Below are positions 11,665 to 21,470 of a stretch of 64,000 nt of DNA, piece after piece. Source of the stretch: Nyssa sinensis. Its lineage: Eukaryota > Streptophyta > Magnoliopsida > Cornales > Nyssaceae. The DNA lies in assembly GCA_008638375.1 (NCBI GenBank), contig CM018037.1, positions 29,386,576 through 29,450,575 of the forward strand, written 5' to 3'. Position numbers and translations under genes: made by a program. Position 1 is the stretch's first letter; the number at the start of each line of letters is the position of its first letter. The notes under the pieces were generated by a model, which saw only the letters and a program-made list of their open reading frames with translations, ran no database searches and was not told the DNA's origin.

Positions 11665-13336
11665 TGTAATGACCTAAATTTTTTTTTTTGGAATAAATAA
11701 TTTTTATTATTATTATTATTATCGTTAATGTTATTTTGTTATGTATGTGATGTGTGTGAATAGTGAATGTGCATGTATGTATGTGATGTGTATATATATA
11801 TATATGCGTGTATATAAATTGTTTAAGTGTGTATATGTATATATATGTATATTTAAAAACATTTAAATAATTGTGTGTGTGTATATATATAGATTAGATT
11901 GTGTGCACGTGGGTGTGTGTATGGGTGTGTGCAATGTACGGTTATGTGTGTGTGTGTGGATTGAGTGTGCAACACTCAAAGAAGAATCGGTGTGGGCATT
12001 GTGTGTGTAAGTGAGTGGTTAGTAGTGTGTGTAAGGTGTTCTGTGTGTGTATGTCAAATAGGGTAGGTGTGTGTAGACCCAACCGTGTAGAGAGAGAGAG
12101 TGTGTGATATGTGTATATACATATGTGTGCAGTTGAGTTGGAAGAGAAAGCAGAGGGAAAGACCAAGTGAGGGAGCTGTGAGAACGGGGAGAAAGCTCAA
12201 AAGGTGAACTAAGGAGGAGGAAGGAGAAGAGGGAGACTGCAACGAGAGAAAATCCAAAAAATAGGGACACCGAAAGGCAGGAAGAAGGTGGTCCAACTTT
12301 CGGCATTCTTACTACTAGTTCTGCTACACTACGAGTACACCTTCTTGGGTTGAGACCGACCAGTCAGGTACGATATACTGTGCTAAGTAAGAAATAGAAT
12401 TAAGTTTAGGAGTAATTTCCATGTTGACTTGATGATTCACATATTTGTTTGATTGCTTATATGCTTATGTGTTTCCTGTTATCTTTTGAAAGTTGGTGAT
12501 GAATGTGGATCATGACTATGTGTATATCGCATGTGTTAACAAAATGTATGGATTATATTCTTTGAGAATTGTTGAAATTATGAATTACGTGATTTAAAGC
12601 ATGCTTCATGTGTGGAAGTGACGCCTTATTGAGATTACATTGTGGCATGGTAGAATTAGAGCATATTGGCATAGTGTGATCCCTTGGACATGGTGTGAGT
12701 TGAGCACGTGGGGCTGTGCATTATGAGGGTGTAGATCCTGTGGTGAAAAACCCAAAATCGGCCATTAGGTACTCGCATGCCTGACAGGTTTCAGACTGTG
12801 AAGCGAGACATACTATGGTACTCGCAAGCCATCGGGGAAGGTCCGTAAAGGGAGGCATGGGTGTGCATAGAGTTGCATGGGTGCGTCACGCATACTGTTC
12901 ATATACTGCAATGATGATATTGAATGCCATGTAGATATAAATGTACACTTGCACATGCCACGCCCTTAATTATGTTTCTTGCATTAGCATTATATTGTAC
13001 CAGCAGTTGAGCTGACCCATTCGTGGGACACCATTTCAAATGACACTCCGGCTACGCGAGACTTAGAGATGCTTTAATGAAGGAGAGAACTGAGAATTAT
13101 ATTTGGCCCGTAGGGCATGTTTTGATATTGTACGAGGGCATAAGCCCTAGACTATTTCATGTTATTTGTATGTTGTGAGGTTACGTGCAAGACCTTATGA
13201 ATTGTATCAGAACAGGAATGGGTTAGTATATGGAATACATGTAGTTGTCGTTGATTGTCCTTTATTTTCTTATTATTTTATTTTCCTTTCGTCTCGTTAC
13301 TTGCGCTTCGGGTTCACTGGAATTCGAGGCGTGACA
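11665..13336 (+). repeat. 5' LTR of the gypsy element
   Basis: 1,672 bp, direct repeat of 16869-18595. Near its start it carries TTA-trinucleotide and TG-rich microsatellite stretches that vary in length between the two LTRs. Open frames on the minus strand here are low-complexity shadows. Confidence 0.93.
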
Positions 13337-13339
13337 ACG

Positions 13340-13352
13340 TGGTATCAGAGCC
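13340..13352 (+). other. Primer-binding site of the gypsy element
   Basis: TGGTATCAGAGCC, complementary to the 3' end of plant initiator Met-tRNA, three bases after the 5' LTR. Confidence 0.92.
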
Positions 13353-14412
13353 TAGGTTCGAATACCTAGGGACAGTGGGAGAAAGTTTAGACCTTAAGTT
13401 CTTTAGACTAGCTTGGGTGGTACGTTTTATGTGCACGTGTTGCAGTGGTGTGCACGAGTATGAACTATACTCGATTTTCCCGATTGATTGAGAGTAGGTG
13501 ATTGTCTGACAAAATAGGTTGACTAAGATTAGAAACTCACGTCTATGCGATAGACCGCATATTTTATGGGATAGGCCATATGCCTAGTTATTTGAGGTAT
13601 AGGTTGTGCACTTAGTTATCTATACAGTGGGCGGTATGCCTAGTCATGTATAAGATAGACCGTGGGCCTAGTTATCTACCTGGTTGGTTGTGTTATTATA
13701 TATACGTATATGTATGCTAGGTTGGTACCCGACATTCATGAATTATAGTACTATGACTATGATATTTATACAGACTGGATTGGTATCAAATCTTGCGTTA
13801 CAGTTGATAGATGGCGCCCCATCAGCCAGTAACAAAAAGAGTTATGATCCATGAAGGGTTATCACCTAGCTATAAAAGTAAGAAATAATGAAAGAATTTT
13901 AAAATTTTGAATGAGAAAAATTCTAATAAGGTAGAAGACCATAAATTAAAAGACACATAGATCTTAAAATGCAAAAAAAAATAAGAATTTAGACTTGTGG
14001 AGATTTTTGTGTATAGACTAGATAGCGGATATAGAGATATTCTTGTGTTAAACTCCTTGCGGGGAGATGTATCATTTTGGATAGCATTCACTTAGGGTTG
14101 GGTATTGGTGAGCTAGTTGAACACTAGCATGACTAGAGTGTGCGTATACGGTATTTGTTTAAATGAATATTTTCCTTACGAAAGACTATGTTAAAACTCA
14201 GTGTTGATTGTTTAGTGTAACCAACGGGTAGGAATGGTTAATGTTAGTTATGTAGGTGTTGATTAGGCAAGTGTCATAACATGTTATGTTTGTTACTTGT
14301 GAAGTGTAAGTTGTTGACAAGTACATGTTTAGTATTCGTCTAAATGCCTATGTATAATATGTGAAAGAAGGTGTTAATATTTTTTTTTCTTTTTCCTTGG
14401 ACTTGTAGACTC
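13353..14412 (+). other. Gypsy leader, non-coding
   Basis: About 1.06 kb between the primer-binding site and the gag start, with no domain. Short phrases recur at 13555-13680 (variants of 'gatagaccg' and 'gcctagttat'), suggesting an internal minisatellite-like origin. Confidence 0.6.
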
Positions 14413-15964
14413 ATGCCACCGAGACGAGCTCTTACGAGAGCCGGGCCACCTAGACGGGGTAGGCCTAGGGCTGCTGCCCAGCCCCGACGCGGTAGACCCA
14501 AAGCTGCTGCTCTTGTTCCTGACGTAGCAGAGGAGATTATTGCTCCAGTTGATACACCTGTCCGCAGTGCAGCTGAGGAGGCAGTTGCTCCTGCTCCTGC
14601 TCCTGCACTTGCACCTACTCTAGTGCCTGCTCTAGTAGAGGAGGTAGAGCAGACCGTCGGCGCCAGAGATATGGCAGCCCTTCTACAGGAGTGCCTTCGT
14701 GCTATACAGGAGGCGAGACCAAGTAGTGGGGAGACAAGGGATACCTTCATGATGAAGGTGTTCCAAAGGATGAGACCCCTTCTTTTGCTGGGCAGCCTGA
14801 TCCATTGGCTGCAGAGGAGTGGTTGGGACAGATTACCCTCGACTCACAGGGGATTACTGAGCCACACCTGAGGATTCGATGTGCCATCTTTTAGTTCACT
14901 GATTTGGCTAGCCAATGGTGGGAGGTAGCCGCTGACCAGTTACACAGATTTGGTGAGGGATGGGACGCATTTGTGGCCATGTTCAATGACCACTATTTCC
15001 TAGCAGCTGCCAGGGTTGGATTCAGGGAGGAGTTTGAGACGTTTCTCCAAAGAGACATGACTGTGACCCAGTATGAGTCCCGTTTCACTGCATTGGAGAG
15101 GAGGAGTTGAGGGTTTACCATTTTCTTAAGGGGCTGAAGACCTCTATTAGAGATAGGCTGGCAGGCCACATTATAGAGACCTATGAGAAGGCAGTGATCA
15201 GGGCCACCAGAGTTGAGAGAGAGTTGGCCGACCTCAGAGGGATTAGAGAGTCCCGGGCCCAGGGCAGGACACTCCCAGCATAGACCCCTATACCTGCCCT
15301 GACTTATAGACCGCAGAAGAGGTATCGAGCTAGTGCTTCTCCTACACAGACACCACCGGGACCCCTCCAGTCATTAGCTCCCCAACCCATCCTGCCAGCC
15401 ACTTCTAGAGGAGAGGAGTCACAGAGATCTTTTTCATGCTATATGTGTGGACAGCCCGGCTACAAGAGGGTCGATTGCCCTCTGAGGGGCCCCAGCCTAG
15501 TAAAAGGGGCCGGATCTAGTCAGGGGTCATTTCCACTGCCAGCACAGAGTCAGGCCAGGAGGACTCCGCCGATTTGCCACACTTGTCACCAGCCCAGCCA
15601 TGTTAGGGCCAACTGTCCTCAAGGGCAAACTTCACAGGGCTCGCAGAGGCCGCCTCATTATCAGCCCATTCAGACATCTCTGCCCCTACCACAATTAGAC
15701 TACGGACCCCCAGAGCCACATTTTCAGCCTGCACCCTCGGTGCAGAGTGTCAGGGCCCCTGGGCAGAGAGAAGGGGGTAGGCAGAACCAGACCACCCAGG
15801 GTCGTGTTTATACAGTAGACGCACCTGAGGCATCTACTTCCGGACCTCCTACGGTTCGGGGTATATTCCTTGTTTTTAGTTCACAGACTAGCGTATTAAT
15901 AGATTTTAGTGTATCTCATTCATTCATGTTTGCCATGCTTATTCATGTATCTGCATATTCTTGA
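14413..15964 (+). pseudogene. Gypsy gag-protease pseudogene
   Basis: The ATG at 14413 opens a basic MPPRR N-terminus followed by an Ala/Pro-rich linker. A frameshift near 14780 breaks the gag core: the expected reading PSFAGQPDPLAAEEWLGQI continues in another frame. An in-frame TAG follows near 14892, then DLASQWWEVAADQLHRFGE and FETFLQRDMTVTQYESRFTA before another stop near 15109. Two CCHC knuckles lie at about 15438-15480 and 15577-15620. The first has His replaced by Tyr (CGQPGYKRVDC); the second is intact. The protease box reads IDFSVSHSF where DSGASHSF is expected, so the D-S/T-G active site is lost. Coding ends at 15964 without reaching reverse transcriptase. Confidence 0.9.
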
Positions 15965-16030
15965 GATGGATTTTAATACTTGGGTGCTGATGTGGTAGGC
16001 TACGTGTTAGCTATTGAATGTTGCTTGTTG

Positions 16031-16069
<39 letters not shown>

Positions 16070-16855
16070 GCTAGTTTAATAGCTGTTATAGTGCTGTGAC
16101 TATGATTTTATGTATATAGACTAACTGCTATTAACGCATGCATAAGAGAATGTTTAAACATGTTTATATGTACGTGTGTTTAATACATATGAGTCGGGAT
16201 TGATGTGTGTTCATGCTTTAAATTGGTGAAGAGCTTAATTAGTACTTTGTTCTTTTTAAACCTTGGTGCACTGCTTTAAGTTTTATAATTATAATGCTGG
16301 AAACTGGGTTATTGAATTGCGTAGTGGTACGGGTGATATATGGATGAGGCCATTGTAATAAATCACTAGGTGATTTCATGGCTTAATGCGAGATTTGTTA
16401 GACAGTCAGCAAGTGTGTGAGAGGCTTTGAGGTGTCCTTGTGAACATTGAGCATTTTCATTTATTTTATTACTGTGTTGAGTTATTGAGGTGAGTCACGA
16501 TACTTGGGTGGATTTGGAAAAAAAAATTGGCATTGAGGAGCCAATATATTTTGAGGATTTTATTATGTGTTGTGCTATTTGGAGTGGACCTTTACAGATG
16601 GGATCAGAACCAGACCCTAGCAGGGAGTGTGGAGATGTCTGCACACCGTTGCACGCCTGCCTAAGTGGACGAGGTTCCTTTGGGGGGAGAGGGTAATGGG
16701 AGAGGGTAATGCGTTCCACATCACCTGGCTGAGGGAAAGGTGAATGATCCATAAGTAAGGCTACACGTCTCCATGTCACAATAATATTTCGTATTACTCT
16801 TTCGAAATTTTGTTAAAGAAGTACATTGTTTTAAATTTCGGGACGAAATTTCTTT
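15965..16855 (+). other. Gypsy internal region where pol should be, non-coding
   Basis: About 0.9 kb with a TA run at 16036-16066 and no recognisable pol domain in any frame. In an autonomous relative this interval would hold about 3.5 kb of reverse transcriptase, RNase H and integrase. Confidence 0.7.
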
Positions 16856-16868
16856 AAGGAGGGAAGGA
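16856..16868 (+). other. Polypurine tract of the gypsy element
   Basis: AAGGAGGGAAGGA directly before the 3' LTR start TGTAATGAC. Confidence 0.85.
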
Positions 16869-17061
16869 TGTAATGACTTGAAATTTTTTTTAGGAATAAA
16901 TAAATTTATTATTATTATTATTATTATTATTTTGTTATGTTTGTGATGTGTGTGAATAGTGAATGTGCATGTATGTATGTCATGTGTATATATATATGTG
17001 TGTATATAAATTGTTTAAGTGTGTATATGTATATATATGGATATTTAAAAACCTTTAAATA

Positions 17062-17111
<50 letters not shown>

Positions 17112-17304
17112 GATCAGATTGTGTTCACGTGGGTGTGTGTATGGGTGTGTGCAGTGTACGGTTGTGTGTGTGTGTGGAATGAGTGTGCAACACTCAAAGA
17201 CGAATGGGTGTGGGCACTGTGTGTGTAAGTGAGTGGTTAGTAGTGTGTGTAAGGTGTTCTGTGTGTGTATGTCAAATAGGGTAGGTGTGTGCAGACCCAA
17301 CCGT

Positions 17305-17346
<42 letters not shown>

Positions 17347-18595
17347 TAGAGAGAGAGTATGTGTGATATGTGTATATACATATGTGTGCAATTGAGTTGG
17401 AAGAGAAAACAGAGGGAGAGACCAAGTGAGGGAGCTGTGAGAACGGGGAGAAAGCTCAAAAGGTGAACCAAGGAGGAGGAAGGAGAAGAGGGAGACTACA
17501 ACGAGAGAAAATCCAAAAAATAGGGACACCGAAAGGCAAGGAAAAGGTGGTCTAACCTTCGGCATTCTTATTACTAGTTTCGCTACACTACGAGTACACC
17601 TTCCTAGGTTGAAACCGACCTATCAAGTACGATATACTGTGCTAAGTAAGAAATAGAATTCAATTTAGGAGTAATTGCCATGTTGACTTGATGATTCACA
17701 TATTTGTTTGATTGCTTATATGCTTATGTGTTTCCTGTTATCTTTTGAAAGTTGGTGATAAATGTGGATCATGACTATGTGTTTATCGCATGTGTTAACA
17801 AAATGTGTGGATTATATTCTTTGAGAATTGTTGAGATTATGAATTACGTGATTTAAAGCATGCTTCATGTGTGGAAGTGACGTCTTATTGAGATTACATT
17901 ATGGCATGATAGAACTAGAGCATATTGGCATAGTGTGATCCCTTGGACATGGTGTGAGTTAAGCACGTGGTGCTGTGCATTATGAGGGTGTAGATCCTGT
18001 GGTGAAAAACTCAAAATCGGCCATTAGGTACTCACATGCTTGACGGGTTCTGGACCGTGAAGCGAGACATACTATGGTACTTGCAGGCCATCGGGGAAGG
18101 TCCGTAAAGGGAGGCATGGGTATGCATAGAGTTGCATGGGTGCGTCACGCATACTGTTCATATATTGCAATGATGATATTGAATGCCATGTAGATATAAA
18201 TGTACACTTGCACATGCCACGCCCTTAATTTTGTTTCTTGCATTAGCATTATATTGTACCAGCAGTTGAGCTGACCTATTCGTGGGACACCATTTCAGAT
18301 GACACTCCAGCTACGCGAGACTTAGAGATGCTTTAATGAAGGAGAGAACTAAGAATTATATTTGGCCCGTACAGCGTATTTTGATGTTGTACGAGGGCAT
18401 AAGCCCTAGACTATTTCATGTTATTTGTATGTTGTGAGGTCACGTGCAAGACCTTATGAATTGTATCAGAACAGGAATGGGTTAGTTTATGGAATACATG
18501 TAGTTGTACTTGATTGTCCTTTATTTTCTTATTATTTTATTTTCCTTTCGTCTCGTTACTCACACCTTGGGTTCGCTGGAATTCAGCGCGTGACA
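16869..18595 (+). repeat. 3' LTR of the gypsy element
   Basis: 1,727 bp, 55 bp longer than the 5' copy. Much of the difference is microsatellite growth: TG repeats at about 17065-17096 and GA repeats at about 17310-17340. It ends GTGACA, followed by the ACAAT target duplication. Confidence 0.93.
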
Positions 18596-18797
18596 ACAAT
18601 GGTCCCACTTGAGTTCCAATCTCCTAGACAGAACGGCCTTAGACTATACGTATCCACACTCCCACAGCAAAAAGGCCATAAAATTTCTCATATCAAACCA
18701 AATTTGACTCCCAAAGAAAACATAATAATATTAGATTTTCATGCTCAAACGAGAAAATACATATATATCAAAAACTGAATCAACAGGCATGAAGGAA

Positions 18798-18809
18798 GCT
18801 CTGATACCA
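18798..18809 (-). other. Primer-binding site of the copia element
   Basis: The minus strand reads TGGTATCAGAGC two bases after the end of the 5' LTR, complementary to initiator Met-tRNA. Confidence 0.9.
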
Positions 18810-18811
18810 CA

Positions 18812-19210
18812 TGAAAGAATAATTAAAATACATAATAGACAGCACTGGAAATAATAGATTGCATACCTCCTGCCATGGTGATTCAAGAACGAGCAAGAGC
18901 CTAAAAGAAAACCCACTTGAAGAGAAAGGAAAAATTTGAGTAGGAAGAGAATCTTCTGGCCTATGCCTTTTGATTACCGTACCGAAGGTGTATACAGGCC
19001 CTCTATTTATAGGCTAGGTTAGGGACCCTCTAACAAAGTTAAACTTGAACTATTCCTCCCATCAAGGAATAGGATAGGGCTTATTCATTACTATTTGTTC
19101 AAAATGAAACTCTTAATCCCCTAGTTAAAATTTAAATTTAAACTTCTTAACAGATAAAATCTTATCAAAACTTAGATAGATAAGAGGGTTACTCTAAATA
19201 GAACTCTAAT
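18812..19210 (-). repeat. 5' LTR of the copia element
   Basis: About 399 bp, matching 5930-6320. The inner end is complete (ends TTTCA on the minus strand). The outer end has lost its terminal bases: instead of starting TGTTAGAG it is joined to a second copy of the MITE end. Confidence 0.88.
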
Positions 19211-19212
19211 AA

Positions 19213-19240
19213 AGATTAGTATAATTTATCCAACTTATTA
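19213..19240. repeat. 28-bp copy of the MITE end flanking the copia
   Basis: Identical to 5902-5929, which is the last 19 bp of the MITE plus its 9-bp target duplication. It sits directly outside the right LTR. Right after it a 20-bp unit (AACTTATTAACTTACTAAAA) is repeated at 19232-19251 and 19258-19277. Confidence 0.85.
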
Positions 19241-19379
19241 ACTTACTAAAATTGCACAACTTATTAACTTACTAAAAGTAAAAAAAACCTAGGACCTTGA
19301 GCAAGTCATTCAATCAGTACACTGAAACTGACTTCATACCAACACAGGGAGGACCACATAGGATAGGATCCACAAAATG

Positions 19380-20560
19380 ATGAAAATAGGTCGAATAGCA
19401 TCAATTATTTTATTTTGTTCTTTTTCTTGACATGTTATGGAGGCTCCACTTGAGATTTTATATGAAAATGGTGTCTTGGCAAAAAATTCCGTGTCAAAAC
19501 GGATCCTCAAGTCATTTCATATTTCATTTCATTTAAACATTATAGATTCGAGTTGAAATTTATTGATATTTATTTCATTTCATTCAGACATTAGTATTTG
19601 AACACATACCAACAAAAATAACAGTGTGGATGATAGTTTCATCCTCTGGACTCTGTCAAGGCCATGTTTGGTTCTTATATACAAGAAAATGAACAAGCCA
19701 ACAATCCATGGCTTTGATAAGTCAAGCTTGGTATTAGAGTAATACTAATCTATAAAAAGGAAAAATGGATTTGTTCGTAGAGAGTAGAGGAGATGAGATA
19801 GTACATGAAGAAATGGAGATGGAGATATACAAACATATTGGTAGAGCAGAGGAGATTAGAAAATATATATAGAGATGAAAATATACAGATATACTGACAA
19901 AATAGAGTGCGCATCCTCACAAAGAAAGTGCAAAAAGAGTTACAAACCTTGCACTAAATTAAAGAAAGAAAAGACGAATCCAAGACTTCTCAAAACTGAA
20001 ACTCTAATACCATTTTAAATTACCAGTTACTTCAAAAACTTAAATAATTAAAAAATAACCAATAATGTGTATCAAATTATTTTAACAGGATCAATATACC
20101 ATATAAGAATAATCCATGAACTTTATTTTCTTCACATGTTAGGGGTTCCACTTGAGATTTTATATGGAAATTATAGCATCTGGCCAAAAAATTCCTCGTT
20201 AATCCTAGCCTTGAGCCAGCTCATGTTTTATTTCATTTAGACATAATAGTTTTGAGCTAGAATTCATTAGTATTGGGTGGAATATATTTGGATCAATGAA
20301 TATTAGACACATTAATAAAAATAACAGTGTGACCTACAAATTTTTCAATATTTATAGGCTCGGTTTCAATCTATGGGGATCAATAAATAAATAAATATAT
20401 ATTTATATATATATTTTCTGGATAATTTCATCATCTTCTAGACCCCGTTGGGCCATGTTTGGTTCCTTATGTACAAGAAGCAGCCAAACATTCAAGACTT
20501 TGATAAGTCAAGCTTTTCATGGATGTTGGAATCAATCCACCATATAAGAATAATCCGTTG
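19380..20560 (-). repeat. Diverged direct repeat pair, possible old LTR remnants
   Basis: Two imperfect copies lie about 700 bp apart, at roughly 19430-19740 and 20135-20530. Both carry TTCCACTTGAGATTTTATAT-like text and end GGCCATGTTTGGTT...TTTGATAAGTCAAGCTT. Between them, near 19996-20008, the minus strand carries a degraded primer-site-like GGTATTAGAG. This would fit a very old, short LTR element on the minus strand, but no target duplication or polypurine tract is visible. Confidence 0.4.
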
Positions 20561-20894
20561 GCTGGGTACAGAAAATTAAATTATAATTGGAATAGCTGGC
20601 TATCGTTGTTTTGATGTCTATGTCATTGTCCTTTCGCTTAAACGCGTCGGCAAATTTTGGGTTGCTATCCCAGGTATTTTCTCTTAATTCAAGACTCTAT
20701 TTGGTTTTCAAGAACAATGAAAGAAAAAGAAATTGAAAAAAAAAAAAGAAAAAGAAATATAGGAATTTTTTATGAAAAATATTTGATTTTCTTTCGTCAT
20801 TTTAGGATTTTTCGATCAAATGTACACAAATATATTTTTAATTGGGATGGGTTCAAGGTCCTTCTTTTTTTTTTTTTTTAACTCCAGAAGATTT

Positions 20895-21470
20895 TCACTA
20901 TTTTGTTGACAAAAATACCTCCATTAAAAAACACGGGAGACATTTCATTGCCTCCTCAGCATTTGCAGTAGTACTAACATGTATTCTAATTTTTTTTTTT
21001 TTCAAATTTTAAAATTTAGTAACTCACAAAATATAAATTTATTTTAAATAAAAAATATATATTTTGACTCTAGAAATCAAGATCTATCAAACAAGATCCC
21101 TATTGCAGTCGATATTTTTTTTTATAAAAAAATTGCTATGAAACAGTAAAATTTCATTCCAAAAAATAGTTAAATTTATTTGTTTCACTGTGAAATAATT
21201 AAACTAAAATAAAAGATAATTCAGTCCTAAACACAAAAAATAAACTATTAGACTTATTTTAATATAAACAAAATTTTTAACATGCTTCATGGGTAATCAG
21301 TTGTACTTTTTAATAAAAAAATTTGAGGTTTTACTATTTCAAAAGAAATAGTTAGTTTTGAAACAGTTAAATTTTATTGTTTGCTTGTTTTACCCTTAAT
21401 ATTAATAAAATATCCAAAAAGTTTGTTATTTTTTATTTAATTCTTGTTGAAACATAAATGCTTGTAATCT
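20895..21470 (+). repeat. Dispersed repeat, copy A
   Basis: Aligns in reverse orientation with 35865-36485 over nearly its full length, for example the AAATACCTCC/GGAGGTATTT end and the ATGCTTGTAATCTAC/GTAGATTACAAGC end. A third, poorer piece lies near 4790-5000. There is no coding capacity or clear terminal structure, so the class is unknown. Confidence 0.7.

Larger units (their letters stand above)
11665..18595 (+). mobile_element. Ty3/gypsy LTR retrotransposon, non-autonomous (gag only), Del/Tekay-like
   Basis: Complete outline: 5' LTR 11665-13336, primer-binding site, leader, damaged gag-protease, polypurine tract, 3' LTR 16869-18595. It is flanked by the perfect 5-bp duplication ACAAT at 11660-11664 and 18596-18600. 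LTRs begin TGTAATGAC and end GTGACA. The internal part is only about 3.5 kb, and no reverse transcriptase, RNase H or integrase can be found between the protease remnant and the 3' LTR. Long LTRs, the Met-tRNA site and a gag beginning MPPRR suggest the Del/Tekay branch, which is an inference. LTR identity by eye is several percent higher than for the surrounding copia, as nesting requires. Confidence 0.93.
5930..19210 (-). mobile_element. Degenerate Ty1/copia LTR retrotransposon, split by a gypsy insertion
   Basis: On the minus strand the order is LTR (19210-18812), Met-tRNA-type primer-binding site, leader, gag, protease, integrase, reverse transcriptase, RNase H, polypurine tract and LTR (6320-5930). 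Integrase before reverse transcriptase identifies Ty1/copia. Removing the gypsy at 11665-18595 and one ACAAT copy leaves an element of about 6.3 kb, normal for plant copia. Aligned by eye, the two LTRs differ at roughly one base in eight over their best 100 bp, and gag and pol carry many stops and frameshifts, so this is an old dead copy. Its flanks are odd: 28-bp direct repeats instead of the usual 5 bp, and clipped LTR ends. Confidence 0.92.

Noticed and set aside
12019..12306. Open frame on the minus strand of the gypsy 5' LTR (and its twin at 17272-17565)
   Set aside because: Low-complexity Ser/Leu/Thr-His text derived from GA and TG repeats of the LTR; no domain, and it changes length with the microsatellites.
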